Positions 19,396 through 29,424 of a stretch of DNA of 64,000 nucleotides are shown here, one piece after another. Where the stretch lies: positions 1-64,000 of the forward strand of contig NZ_PYMB01000012.1 in the NCBI RefSeq assembly GCF_003026455.1, in the 5' to 3' direction. A program made the translations under genes and the position numbers. The first letter of the stretch is position 1, and each line of letters starts with the position of its first letter. The stretch is from Photobacterium rosenbergii. GTDB lineage: Bacteria; Pseudomonadota; Gammaproteobacteria; Enterobacterales; Vibrionaceae. The notes beneath the pieces were generated by a model. That model was not told the DNA's origin and ran no database searches. It worked only from the letters and a program-made list of their open reading frames with translations.

Positions 19396-22164
19396 TTACT
19401 CTTCAATCAGCTTGTGCGCTATCTGGCTCTGGCGCTCTTGCGGTTTAAACTGATTAAACCTTGGTAAGAACTTGTCCCAATCGATGACATGGCTGTTGAT
19501 TTCAGGACCATCGATACAGGCGTGCTTACGCACTAGTTTGCCGTCTTCCATCACAGGTACCATGCATGCACCACACATGCCGGTGGCATCGACCATGATG
19601 GAGTTGAGGCTGGCGACACATGGAACTTGGTAGCCCAGAGTTTGATCGCTGACTGCACGCATCATCATAGGCGGGCCTATAGTGATGACTTCGGCAATTG
19701 TCTGATCAGAATCAGGGTTATTGGCTTCCCTATGCTGCACCAAGCGATCTTCGAGCGGATTTGTCACAAATCCTTCGATGCCGAACGTACCATCGTTACT
19801 GGTGTAAACCACTTCCAGTAATCCAGGGAACGCTGCCCGTAGGTTCTCGACCTTGTCGCCTTGTTCCGTCCAGAAACTATGGGTCTTGCTTCTGAAGCCG
19901 GAGATCAGGGTGACCTTATTGCCGATTTCCAGGTGGGCACGCATGATAGGATGCACAGCAGGCAGGCCTACGCCGCCCGCGGTGAAGATAACACTCTGGT
20001 TGTCAGGGTGTTTTACCACATGGCTGGCTTGCCCCAATGGGCCGGCAATGGCCTCGAAGCAGTCGCCTTCTTGCATTTGGTTGATCAGCTTGGAGCTGGT
20101 TCCTAGCCCCTGGATCACCAGCTCGATAGTGCCGGCTTCGGCGTCCCAATCGGCCAAAGTGAGAGGGATCAATTCACCTTTTTCATCCGCCAGTACCCTG
20201 ACAAACTGACCAGCCTTGGCTGAACGGGCAATGAGCGGTGAGGTAATGGTGAATTCGACAATTTCTTCGGTCAATTGGCGACGTTTGACGATTTTAGCTG
20301 GCGTTTGGCCTAGCCCTGTATAGTGACAAGCTTGTGCGACGAGCCCTTCGACTTCCTTGGCATTGAAATCAAGGTGGCCCATGATTTCCCTTGCCGCAGC
20401 CTGGCCGTCACCTGCAGCCTTGATAGCTGTTGAGCCACCACGGGTAGCATCACCGCCACTGTATACGCCGCTTAGTGAGGTCTCTTGCGAGCCCTTGTTG
20501 AGCAGCAGTGTACCCCACTTGGAGGTATCCAAGTCTGGGTTGGCGTCTTTGACGATAGGGTTGGAGCTGTTGCCCAAGGCCATAATGGCAAAGTCGACTT
20601 TCATCAGCTCAAACTCACCGGTTGACTGTGGACGCCTTCGGCCAGAAGCATCAGGCTCGCCCAGCGCCATTACATCAAGCTTGGCACTGGCCAGAACATG
20701 GTTTTTGTCACCGTTGAACTCACAAGGCGAGCGTAGCTCCTTAAGCTGGATTCCTTCTTCGAGCGCATGGTGAAGTTCTTCGACACGGGCGGGCATTTCC
20801 TGTTGGGTACGGCGGTAGACGATAGTGACGTTGGCCCCCAAACGGCAAGCGGTACGGGCGGCGTCCATCGCGGTGTTACCACCGCCGATGATCATCACTT
20901 CTTTACCTTCCATATCCGGCATTGGCGTTTCGTAGTCAGGCTCGTTGGCGTGCATCAGATTGACACGGGTCAGGAACTCATTGGCCGACATAATGTTCAG
21001 TAAATGCTCACCCGGAACATTCATAAAGCGCGGCAAACCTGCTCCGGTACCGACGAAAATGCGCGTGAAGCCAGCGCGTTTCAGATCGGCGAGGGTCGCT
21101 GTTTTACCAACAATATAGTTGGTGACAAAGCGCCCGCCGAGCGCTTTGATTTTCTCGACCACATCATCCACCAACTGGTTTGGCAGGCGGAACTCAGGGA
21201 TACCGTACCTCAGTACGCCACCCAAGACATGGAACGCCTCGAAAACGGTCACCGGATAGCCTTCTTTGGCGAGCAAGTAGGCATTGATCAGCCCCGAAGG
21301 GCCAGAACCTACAATCGCAACCGGAGGTTTGGTAGCCGCAACCCAAGGGTTGATGTCAGCCGCTTTCGGCGGCTCGCCGCTGGATAGTTCGCGTTCACGC
21401 TGGGGTAGGAACCACTCCAACTGACCGATTTCGATAGGCCTGTCGTTATGGGTACACACGCCCTGACATTGCAGCTCTTGAGGACAAACCCGGCCCGTGA
21501 CATTCGGTAATGGGTTGGCATCGCGGATGAGCTCGAAGGCGTCCCTGAAACGGCCTTCACCCATTAGGTTGAGTACCTGAGGGATGTGTATCTTAACCGG
21601 GCAACCGCCATCGTTCTCTTCAGCGGGGTTACCGTCTCGGTCGCACTTCGGCACGCCGATCTCACACGGGCGATCTTCACACTGCTTGTCTCGGATCACT
21701 TCAAGCCAGACGAACATTTCAACTTCACGCAGGCTGTAACCCAGCCCCATGTAACCCAAATAGCCCTGGCTAACCAAGTCAAAGTCCTTGCGGCGCTCTT
21801 CGGCCGGGCGTACATAAGGCGGTATGTTGTTGCTTCCTGGCCATCCGGCAGATAGCCCTTTGAACATCGGATAGCGCTCTGATAAATGGGTATCCAGCGC
21901 CTGCACAAAGGCACGCTTTTGCTTGAGCGGGATACGCCATAAGTAGCGCTGCAGGGCGATACTGAGTTCGTTATCGGCAAGCAGTAGTTGCCAGAGCTTT
22001 TCGGTAAACTCAGCAGAGAGCTTGCCTTGCTTAAGGGTTTCGCGAATGAGCTGCATGCTCTCCTCGATCACCACCTGCTGGAAGCGCTGTGGGTTTTGCT
22101 CCATGCGCTTTAGCATCAGCTCCCGTTGAGCTTGCGAGATTGGACGGGAAATTACATCACTCAT
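19396..22164 (-). CDS. Fused NfnB-NfnA-like NAD(P)H:ferredoxin oxidoreductase flavoprotein
   Basis: Electron-transfer flavoprotein joining two normally separate subunits. About residues 1-150 are an unusual N-terminal helical extension. About 150-600 match the GltD/NfnB type: cysteine clusters (CDRDGNP...GGCP, CPQELQCQGVC), FAD site GSGPSGL near 281 and NAD(P)H site IIGGGNTAMDAA near 421. About 610-922 match NfnA/ferredoxin-NADP reductase, with GGVGLPAVHPI near 725 and a C-terminal 2Fe-2S-type cysteine set (MCGACMVPV). Two bases separate it from the PFOR gene, so the pair is co-translated. It probably moves electrons between NAD(P)H and the ferredoxin reduced by PFOR; whether it bifurcates electrons is inference. 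Confidence 0.82.
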   Translation of the reverse strand: MSDVISRPISQAQRELMLKRMEQNPQRFQQVVIEESMQLIRETLKQGKLSAEFTEKLWQLLLADNELSIALQRYLWRIPLKQKRAFVQALDTHLSERYPMFKGLSAGWPGSNNIPPYVRPAEERRKDFDLVSQGYLGYMGLGYSLREVEMFVWLEVIRDKQCEDRPCEIGVPKCDRDGNPAEENDGGCPVKIHIPQVLNLMGEGRFRDAFELIRDANPLPNVTGRVCPQELQCQGVCTHNDRPIEIGQLEWFLPQRERELSSGEPPKAADINPWVAATKPPVAIVGSGPSGLINAYLLAKEGYPVTVFEAFHVLGGVLRYGIPEFRLPNQLVDDVVEKIKALGGRFVTNYIVGKTATLADLKRAGFTRIFVGTGAGLPRFMNVPGEHLLNIMSANEFLTRVNLMHANEPDYETPMPDMEGKEVMIIGGGNTAMDAARTACRLGANVTIVYRRTQQEMPARVEELHHALEEGIQLKELRSPCEFNGDKNHVLASAKLDVMALGEPDASGRRRPQSTGEFELMKVDFAIMALGNSSNPIVKDANPDLDTSKWGTLLLNKGSQETSLSGVYSGGDATRGGSTAIKAAGDGQAAAREIMGHLDFNAKEVEGLVAQACHYTGLGQTPAKIVKRRQLTEEIVEFTITSPLIARSAKAGQFVRVLADEKGELIPLTLADWDAEAGTIELVIQGLGTSSKLINQMQEGDCFEAIAGPLGQASHVVKHPDNQSVIFTAGGVGLPAVHPIMRAHLEIGNKVTLISGFRSKTHSFWTEQGDKVENLRAAFPGLLEVVYTSNDGTFGIEGFVTNPLEDRLVQHREANNPDSDQTIAEVITIGPPMMMRAVSDQTLGYQVPCVASLNSIMVDATGMCGACMVPVMEDGKLVRKHACIDGPEINSHVIDWDKFLPRFNQFKPQERQSQIAHKLIEE

Positions 22165-22166
22165 GA

Positions 22167-25100
22167 CTACACCTCCACCGATGCAGGTGCGTTGAAGTGG
22201 ATGATTTCTGCATCACACTCATCGGCAATACGCGAGGCTCGTTTGATCAATTCATCGCTGAGTTCGACAGTTTCCAAGGCGTTAGGGATCACCTGGCTGA
22301 TGACCTTGGCTTCGCCGTTTTCAACAATTGTGGTTTTCTCGAACAATTCGCCCAGTTGCTGGTAACAGGTCTTGCAGTCTGTACATTGGCCTTTTTCATC
22401 CTCGTTTATCATTACCAGAGGCAGGTCGCCGTTGGTATTACTCGGTGCCTGTGGTGCTGCTGAATTGCTCTCTATTTGGGTCACCGGGATGCTATTGACC
22501 ACATTAGGCGAAGCAGCCATAGCTAGCTCTGCCAAACCATTGGCGATGGTCTCGATGGTTTTCTCGTTGCTGTCGATGGCGTTGTGGTAACGCTGTTTCC
22601 ATTCATCGATCTGGCGCTGGTACTGCTGGTCGATGTTGGTGATGTGCTGGCCGCTGAGGTACTGCAGCATATGCCAGTTGCGTAACCGCTCTTCGGTCAG
22701 GGCGACAATCGAACTGGAGACGCTTAACTTGATAAGGTGCTGCTGCTTATCGGTTGCCCAGATAAACGGCACCTTACCATTACGCTCATCCGCACTCATT
22801 GTGACGTACTCAGCTATCTCAACAGCATTCTGAGCTTCGGTTACTGGATTGAAGTGCTTCTTGAAACGCCCCTCATAGAGTGAGAAGTCGGCTGGCGTGA
22901 ACGGTACTTGTTTCAACTGGGTCATACCGTCGCTGTCAATGTAGCTAATGGTATGGGTTGCCCAGTCTTGCTGTAGCTCAGGGTTGCCCTCGATAGAGAA
23001 GCACTCGGACAATGTCTCGCCCTTGCGTGGGTCATGGACAAACACTGGGCTCATGCGGCTTTCGACAGCCAGGCGGGAGTGGCGGGTACTGGCGTCATCA
23101 GCAATACCGTGCTCACCCATACATGGGGTGTAGACATCAAACAGCGCAGGGGCGTCTTGATAGTTGAGGTACTCCATCAAATTCGCCATGAAGTGACCCT
23201 GCAGGGCTGTAGAGGTTTGTACCACCATGACTTTCGGGTGGAAGGTCGCGATGATACCCAACTCTTTACGCGATTCCTGTTTACCGCTGTGGGCACTGCC
23301 GAAACGGCTGAGGTCGGAATCCTGCGCGGTAAAGCTGGCGGTCGATGCCTGCCCACCGGTGTTGGAGTAGCTACCGGTATTTAGTACGAAAACCTTGATA
23401 GGTGTACTGGTGGACAGTAGGCGTGATAGGGCACCAAAGCCGATGTCATAAGTCGCGCCATCACCGCCGATACTGAATACGGTTGGTAATAGGCCGAGTT
23501 CCTGATCGGATAGGTGGCTCCATTCTAGGTAACGAAGCTGGCGGTCATGGACTTCGGCATCGTACATATCTTCAAGCTCTAGCTTGGCGGTACGCAGTGC
23601 CTTGAATTGCTCAAGCTGGTTAGCTGCTTCACCTTCAAACAAGCCCTTCGCGACGGCTGGGGTATCTTGGAACAAGCTGTTTACCCATGGGTCGTTGTAT
23701 GGGTTAGCCGGGAAGGTCGAGGCGTAAACACTACTACAACCTGTGGCGTTGGCGATCAGCGCATCGGATGGCCCGTTACCCGTTGGCCCATATTCGAAGT
23801 GGTACAGGCGTTTTTCCAATACTTGAATAGTACGGGCAATACGCTCGGCACGAGCTTGCTCTGCATCGATAGCCGCTAAAGATTGTTGTTTGTCTTCCAG
23901 CTTATCAATCATCTCCTCAAGGCTGGCGATGTGTGACTGGTAGCGTTGCTGCTGCAAGGCGCGGTTGATAGAAGTAACCAGACGCAGCGCGGTGACCTCG
24001 CCACAACCACGACACGCACCGTGGCCTGAACTCATGGCGTAGTAGTTACTGCGGTCAAGCAACAGGCGCTTGGACTCGCTGGCATCGGTGACACCTTGTT
24101 GCAGGAAGCGGGCTGGGGTATTCGGCATCTCTGCCAAGGTATGGAACAGCTCGTGCATCTGCTGGTTCATTTCGGTGGTCTGGCGGACTTTCTGTAGCGC
24201 GTTCGGGCCACAAACATCCACACACTCCATACACCCACTACACTTGCTCGGATCGATTGCAACTGAGAATAAACCGCCGCTGCCAGGAACCGCTTTTTCC
24301 ATCGCATCGAAGAAAGGCTTGGTACGGCTGACTGGCAATGATTCCAGTGCTACACAAATCCCGGCAATTTGCTGGCTCACCCCTGGTTCGTCGAATGACA
24401 TGGTGTCGACCACTTTGGCAACCACTTGGTGCAGCGGCAGTGACTCGTTCTTCGGCGCGGTGCGGTAGTACTGGCGAACCGCATCCAAAATCGGTGGCAT
24501 TTTCGCCTTCAGTCCATCACGCTGAGCCGGTGGAATATTCAGTTTGTCGATAGCGACATAAAGGATATCGTGGAGCTCATGGACCGCATTCGGGATCGCA
24601 CCGTCTGGACAGGCAATGGTACATTCCATACATCCGGTACACTTATCTGCGTCGAACTTGGGCGCATTGAGCCTGAATAGGCCTTTATCTTTGGTGATCG
24701 CGCTCGCTGGCGGCATGAACATGCCCGAACCTGGAATAACCGGTGCTTCGCCAATCGAGCCATCGGCGTAATGTTTACCCGCGATATTGCTGAAGTAGGA
24801 TGGGTCGAACAAGCCACAGCTGGCTTGTTTCTGTTTCGGTGCATCGGCTTTTGTCGTTGCTGTTGCTGCAGTGTCGGCATCTTCGAAGTTTGCGTAGCAA
24901 ACTTGCTTGGTTGCGTGGATCCCTTCACGGATCACCGCCATGTTACTGGCAACCACTTTCTCGCCCTTGGCGCCAAATTTCTTGGCGATCTGCTGGGTGA
25001 TGCGCTCGAGCATCAAAGCTTCGTCAGCCCCTTGGGTGACTTGAGTCGCATGGCCGCAAAGCGCGCCGATAAAGGCGATACCCATCATCCTGATTTCAAG

Positions 25101-27182
25101 ATCTGCCGATGGTGCTTGTTCACGGGCGACCTTGAAGGCATCGACAATGTAGAAGTTGATGTTGTTATCACGGATGTACTGGCGGGCACTGGCTGGGATT
25201 TCCTGCCATACCTGCTCAGGCTCGTGATGGGTTTGCAGGATGAATGTACCGTTAGGGGTCAACCCGGCCAGTGGGTTGGTGTGCATGAACACCTTGTGGT
25301 CTGGAGATAGTACGATTTCAACTTGCTGCAATTCGGCGTTGGTGATCTTGATTGGCTCTGGCGACAGAGTAATAAAGAAGTTGGTCGGTGCACCACTTTT
25401 CTCCGAGCCGTACTTCGGCATCGATTTCGAGTGCAGTCCCAACGCGCCAGACAGGATATCGGTCAGCAGTTTACCGGTGGCAATGGTGCCGTAACCACCG
25501 ACGGAGTGGAAGCGAACCCGCAGTGCAGAATCAGGCAGCAGGTTAGGGTTCTCACCGGTTTCCAGTGCCATCAATTCGGTATCCGGGTAGGCAGCACGCA
25601 GGCGGTCTTGGATTTCCTTTAACTCACCGGTGGCCTTGGCGTCGAAGAACTGACTGCCGAGGTAGAAGAACGGCTTGGTATTTTCTTCGCGCATGTTATC
25701 GAACGCAGCGATTAGGTGTTTTGGCTGCAGGTCATGGCCACCCAGACCGAAGATACCGGTGCTGATGGTTGGAATATGCTGTAGGGCAGGGATCCCTTTG
25801 TGCCTTGGGTTTTGTACGTTTTCTTGTGCCTTGAACAAGGCGCGGGAGATACGGGCGGTCAAGCGGGTTTCATCACAACGCTCAAGTACGGTCACAGCCA
25901 TTTTACCGGCTAGCTTTTCAACGATTTGCGCTTCAGGGAACGGATGAAGCTGCTTGATAGAAATAACACCGACTTTCTGGCCTTGCTTGCGCAAGTGGGT
26001 GGCGACGGCTTCTGCATCATCGGTGACTGAGCCGAGGCCAACAATGACATAGTTCGCATCGTCACACATGAAGTCCATCACTGGTTCGTAGTAGCGACCG
26101 GTTAACTCGCCGTACTCCTTCATAGCTTGCTCGATAAACATCGACACGTCATTCTGGAAGTGGCTGCGGTGGTCGACAATACCGGCTTGGTAATCAGGTT
26201 GGTTCTGCACCCCGCCTGTCAGGCCCGGGTTATGGGTATCCATCAGTGCAGGGACGCGCTGGCGGGTATCTTTCTCATAGGCGTTGAGCCAGGCACGCTG
26301 CCATTTTTTATGCAGGCCTTCTGGTAGGAATGGCTTGGTAGCTTCAATGAACTGGCCTTCGCTGTCTTTCTCAACCGCTTCGCTATTGTTGGCAATATAA
26401 CCTTTCAGATCGTTTAACTTTTCTGGCCAGAACTGGTCTTGGAATTTATCCATGAACTGGTTGAGTTGCCAAACCCGTCCTTTGGCTCCGTAAAGCATAC
26501 GCTGGGCTTCGGTTGGTGCAGGGATACGGTCAGTCGGGTCGCCGAGGTATTGCTTGAGTAGTTCAGGCTCTGGCAGTTTCACTTCGCTCTGGATGTGGCT
26601 AGTGGCAAAGCCGTCCATGGTATTGGCTACCGGGATCAGTGACTGGGCACTAACACGGTATGAGATCGCTGCAAGGTCTGCCGCTTCCTGTGCGTTGCTG
26701 GCAAATAGGGTGGTGTAGCCAGCAGATAGCAGGGCGTACACATCATCATGCCCAGCCATTACGTTTAGTGAATGGCGCGAGACAGAGCGGGCCGCTACGT
26801 GAAGGACGAAACCTGCGGCTTTCTTACCGACGGTAACGTAATGGGATTCCAAGCCATATAAGATCCCCTGGCTTGAGGAGGCATTTGAGATATATTTCCC
26901 GCCGGTCAGAGCCGCGCCGAGTGCACCACTTTGTGCTGAGTGTTCGCCTTCGGGTTCGAAGAAGAATGGGTGCTGTCCCCATACATTACAACCGCCTTGC
27001 GCCCTGAATGCTTCGTATAATTCTGAGATTTCAGTCGAAGGGGTAATGGGGTAGCCAATGACACCGCCACAAACATAATCCATGACATGTGCGACGGCAC
27101 CATTTCCATGTATTACGGTTGATTGGCCTGGGTAAGTTGGTGTGCCCTGGGACGTATTGCTCCTTTGTGTCAATGTAGACAT
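22167..27182 (-). CDS. Giant 2-oxoacid (pyruvate):ferredoxin oxidoreductase, 1671 aa
   Basis: Oxidises pyruvate with CoA to acetyl-CoA and CO2, reducing ferredoxin. Domains in order: the substrate/TPP-associated N-terminal domain (GGVIGYPITPSTE), the gamma domain near 554 (GGYGTIATGK), and a two-cluster ferredoxin domain (CTGCMECTIACP near 845, CSGCMECVDVCGP near 975). The TPP-binding domain holds GHGACRGCGE near 1050 and SIGGDGATYDIGFG near 1240. Usual NifJ-type enzymes are about 1170-1200 aa. Here extra length lies between the ferredoxin and TPP domains and in a C-terminal tail with a partial ferredoxin-like C-x2-C-x2-C (near 1597). AAGGAG precedes the ATG. Substrate pyruvate is likely but not proven by sequence. 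Confidence 0.85.
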   Translation of the reverse strand: MSTLTQRSNTSQGTPTYPGQSTVIHGNGAVAHVMDYVCGGVIGYPITPSTEISELYEAFRAQGGCNVWGQHPFFFEPEGEHSAQSGALGAALTGGKYISNASSSQGILYGLESHYVTVGKKAAGFVLHVAARSVSRHSLNVMAGHDDVYALLSAGYTTLFASNAQEAADLAAISYRVSAQSLIPVANTMDGFATSHIQSEVKLPEPELLKQYLGDPTDRIPAPTEAQRMLYGAKGRVWQLNQFMDKFQDQFWPEKLNDLKGYIANNSEAVEKDSEGQFIEATKPFLPEGLHKKWQRAWLNAYEKDTRQRVPALMDTHNPGLTGGVQNQPDYQAGIVDHRSHFQNDVSMFIEQAMKEYGELTGRYYEPVMDFMCDDANYVIVGLGSVTDDAEAVATHLRKQGQKVGVISIKQLHPFPEAQIVEKLAGKMAVTVLERCDETRLTARISRALFKAQENVQNPRHKGIPALQHIPTISTGIFGLGGHDLQPKHLIAAFDNMREENTKPFFYLGSQFFDAKATGELKEIQDRLRAAYPDTELMALETGENPNLLPDSALRVRFHSVGGYGTIATGKLLTDILSGALGLHSKSMPKYGSEKSGAPTNFFITLSPEPIKITNAELQQVEIVLSPDHKVFMHTNPLAGLTPNGTFILQTHHEPEQVWQEIPASARQYIRDNNINFYIVDAFKVAREQAPSADLEIRMMGIAFIGALCGHATQVTQGADEALMLERITQQIAKKFGAKGEKVVASNMAVIREGIHATKQVCYANFEDADTAATATTKADAPKQKQASCGLFDPSYFSNIAGKHYADGSIGEAPVIPGSGMFMPPASAITKDKGLFRLNAPKFDADKCTGCMECTIACPDGAIPNAVHELHDILYVAIDKLNIPPAQRDGLKAKMPPILDAVRQYYRTAPKNESLPLHQVVAKVVDTMSFDEPGVSQQIAGICVALESLPVSRTKPFFDAMEKAVPGSGGLFSVAIDPSKCSGCMECVDVCGPNALQKVRQTTEMNQQMHELFHTLAEMPNTPARFLQQGVTDASESKRLLLDRSNYYAMSSGHGACRGCGEVTALRLVTSINRALQQQRYQSHIASLEEMIDKLEDKQQSLAAIDAEQARAERIARTIQVLEKRLYHFEYGPTGNGPSDALIANATGCSSVYASTFPANPYNDPWVNSLFQDTPAVAKGLFEGEAANQLEQFKALRTAKLELEDMYDAEVHDRQLRYLEWSHLSDQELGLLPTVFSIGGDGATYDIGFGALSRLLSTSTPIKVFVLNTGSYSNTGGQASTASFTAQDSDLSRFGSAHSGKQESRKELGIIATFHPKVMVVQTSTALQGHFMANLMEYLNYQDAPALFDVYTPCMGEHGIADDASTRHSRLAVESRMSPVFVHDPRKGETLSECFSIEGNPELQQDWATHTISYIDSDGMTQLKQVPFTPADFSLYEGRFKKHFNPVTEAQNAVEIAEYVTMSADERNGKVPFIWATDKQQHLIKLSVSSSIVALTEERLRNWHMLQYLSGQHITNIDQQYQRQIDEWKQRYHNAIDSNEKTIETIANGLAELAMAASPNVVNSIPVTQIESNSAAPQAPSNTNGDLPLVMINEDEKGQCTDCKTCYQQLGELFEKTTIVENGEAKVISQVIPNALETVELSDELIKRASRIADECDAEIIHFNAPASVEV

Positions 27183-27550
27183 ACGACATAGCTCCTTGGT
27201 ATGTGATTTTTATTCGGTCGACTTCCTATGGGTCGATTTTTTTTACTTCCTCACCAAAATACTTCTCGGCTTATGCGCCGTTTTTTTGCACCTTATCAAC
27301 CAGAGCATTTTGGTGAAAAATCACATACAACAAGTGATAGCTCTTGATTTGACCAACTGATGCTTATAACAACCGATGCTACACTAGTTGCATTTACAGC
27401 ATTGCTCAGATGGTCACAAATTAAGCATAAAAACCATGGTTTTTATAAGTGTTTAAACTAACTGAGAATCGATACCAAAATAGGCTAACTGTCAGCGATA
27501 AAAGCTTGATAACCTAGCCGCTTTCAATATTTAGTTGTGGCGGTTTTTCT
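27183..27550. other. Divergent promoter region between PFOR and the DMT exporter
   Basis: About 370 bases. It contains a perfect 10-bp inverted repeat (TCACCAAAAT at 27251-27260, ATTTTGGTGA at 27307-27316) enclosing a short GC hairpin followed by seven T (27267-27287). This arrangement could be a regulator site or a leader terminator. None of the TATCA-N3-TGATA sites of the purine genes is present here. Confidence 0.4.
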
Positions 27551-28438
27551 TTGGTTTCTCAGCACAAATATACACTGGCCGGATGCGTCGCTATCCTGCT
27601 GTGGAGCACTATTGTTGCCTTTATCCGAAATGTTGCAGAGCAGCTGGGCCCGGTAGGCGGGGCGGCAATGATTTATACCCTGAGTTCGGTGTTGCTGGTG
27701 GTGGTTGTAGGCGCCCCGAAGCTTAGCCGATTTTCCCCTCGCTATTTGGCCATTGGCGGTGGGTTGTTCGTCAGTTACGAAATGTGTTTGGCATTGGCGC
27801 TGGGCATGGCCAACGACAGGGTACAGACCGTTGAAATGAGCGTGATTAATTACCTCTGGCCTGCGCTAACTGTTTTGTTGGCGGTGGTAGCAAGCAGACA
27901 AAAAGTGAGCAAACTTTTGTACCCGGCCATGGCAATGGCTTTTTTGGGTGTGGCATGGACGGTCAGTGGTGAACAAGGCTTATCGTTGACGCGTTTGGCA
28001 GCCAATGTAGCCACCAACCCTGTCAGTTATACCTTGGCATTTAGTGGCGCATTCATTTGGGCAATCTATTGCAATATCACCAAGCGCTTAGCCAATGGCC
28101 AGAATGCGATTGCCTGGTTTTTTATCGCCACGGCGATTGCACTGTGGGTGAAGTACTTCCTCACCGAGCAACCGCTGATGGTATGGAGCAGCGGGGCAAT
28201 TGTGAACTTAGTACTGGCGGCGATTGCCATGGCTGGGGGGTACGGGTTGTGGAACATTGCCATTATTGGCGGCAACATGGTGCTGCTGGCGACGTTATCC
28301 TATTTTACGCCCATTCTTTCGGCATTCTTCTCTGCCCTGATTTTCGGAATCAGTTTAGGAACAACGTTTTGGCAAGGAGTCGTGATGGTAACGCTGGCTT
28401 CGCTGAGTTGTTGGTACCTCACCCGCAAGAAGGCTTGA
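27551..28438 (+). CDS. yddG: DMT-superfamily exporter, YddG type (aromatic amino acid efflux)
   Basis: Inner-membrane protein of 295 aa with ten hydrophobic segments in the EamA duplicated arrangement. The segment GCVAILLWSTIVAFIRNVAE and the following residues resemble E. coli YddG, an exporter of aromatic amino acids. No ATG exists in frame until residue 40, inside the second helix, so a TTG at 27551 is taken as the start; the ribosome site is weak. Substrate is by family only. A terminator follows directly. Confidence 0.78.
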   Translation: MVSQHKYTLAGCVAILLWSTIVAFIRNVAEQLGPVGGAAMIYTLSSVLLVVVVGAPKLSRFSPRYLAIGGGLFVSYEMCLALALGMANDRVQTVEMSVINYLWPALTVLLAVVASRQKVSKLLYPAMAMAFLGVAWTVSGEQGLSLTRLAANVATNPVSYTLAFSGAFIWAIYCNITKRLANGQNAIAWFFIATAIALWVKYFLTEQPLMVWSSGAIVNLVLAAIAMAGGYGLWNIAIIGGNMVLLATLSYFTPILSAFFSALIFGISLGTTFWQGVVMVTLASLSCWYLTRKKA

Positions 28439-28463
28439 CAGATAACTACATACAGACAGCGTC

Positions 28464-28492
28464 AGCGCCGGCCATGGGGTCGGCGCTTTTTT
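28464..28492 (+). terminator. Intrinsic terminator after the DMT exporter
   Basis: AGCGCCG (28464-28470) pairs with CGGCGCT (28481-28487), extended inward by GCC/GGT pairs and followed by a T-run. Confidence 0.85.
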
Positions 28493-28631
28493 ATGGCCAT
28501 CATAAAATTATCAAATTGTGGGAATGTAGGGTTTCTATATCATAGTAATTACCACATTGTGGGAATGCTGGTTGAACCACAGTGGCTGATGCGCGTAAAT
28601 AGAGGCGTCGGCGCGATGGGAGCTACCGGAC

Positions 28632-29405
28632 GTGTCGCCTAACCAGATTAAACCGACAGGAAATGCTTTGAAATCAGATAAATATAAATTGAATGCCAAT
28701 GAAAAGATGCTTCAGGTTTTGATGCACATTGCGTCAGCGAACGAACCTGTCACTGCACAGGCATTAAGTGAACAGACAGGCATGCCGCAAAGTAGCGTTT
28801 ATCGCTATTTGGTAATCCTCAAGAACTGGAACCTGATTGAGGAAAGCCCGAGACAAAGCTGTTACAGCATAGGTCCGGCGGCACTACAGCTGCTGCGTAA
28901 TTTCCAGCAGTTTTCCCCGCTATCAAGCGGGGTGCATCAGGTCCTGAAAAGGGTCCAGCAGCAAACCGGCGAAATGGCCGCCTATTTGGTACCGGTCGGT
29001 TTTCGGGCACTGTGTACTGCCCGGGTGGATAGCCCCCATGCATTACGCTGTGCCTATGAGGAAGGACAGAGCCAGCCATTGATCCGCGGTGCATCCGCCA
29101 AGGTGATTCTGGCTCATCTTCCCGAGCAAAGGATCATGTCCACACTGCACCATTTCGGGATCAGTGAGCCGGATGATATCAATCACTGGTTACAGGATCT
29201 GGCGCAGATAAAAAAAGACGGTTACGCCATCAGTACTTCTGAGTATGACGTTGGCGTCTCGGGGGTGAGTGCCCCGGTATTTACCGGCAACAAGATTGTC
29301 GGGGCGGTGAGTGTGATGGCGCCGCAAGAGCGGGTTCAGAAGAGTAAAAACGCGATTATTTTCTCAGTCCTCCAGGCGGCGAGGGTATTGCCGCCGGACT
29401 TGTAA
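28632..29405 (+). CDS. IclR-family transcriptional regulator
   Basis: DNA-binding regulator with an N-terminal winged helix (about residues 23-80: NEPVTAQALSEQTGMPQSSVYRYL) and a C-terminal IclR effector domain (KRVQQQTGEMAAYL, GASAKVILAHLP, GVSGVSAPVF). The start is a GTG with GGGAG nine bases upstream. It is followed after 19 bases by a HutG-like gene, so the two are one operon and the effector is probably linked to that gene's ligand. This is inference. Confidence 0.85.
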   Translation: MSPNQIKPTGNALKSDKYKLNANEKMLQVLMHIASANEPVTAQALSEQTGMPQSSVYRYLVILKNWNLIEESPRQSCYSIGPAALQLLRNFQQFSPLSSGVHQVLKRVQQQTGEMAAYLVPVGFRALCTARVDSPHALRCAYEEGQSQPLIRGASAKVILAHLPEQRIMSTLHHFGISEPDDINHWLQDLAQIKKDGYAISTSEYDVGVSGVSAPVFTGNKIVGAVSVMAPQERVQKSKNAIIFSVLQAARVLPPDL

Positions 29406-29424
29406 TATTCCATAAGGAGCAATC

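Noticed and set aside
27287-27302. A minus-strand GG-N10-GC arrangement upstream of the PFOR gene resembling a sigma54 promoter
   Set aside because: Only the GG and TGC positions fit, the rest of the consensus does not, and no TATCA-N3-TGATA site lies nearby.
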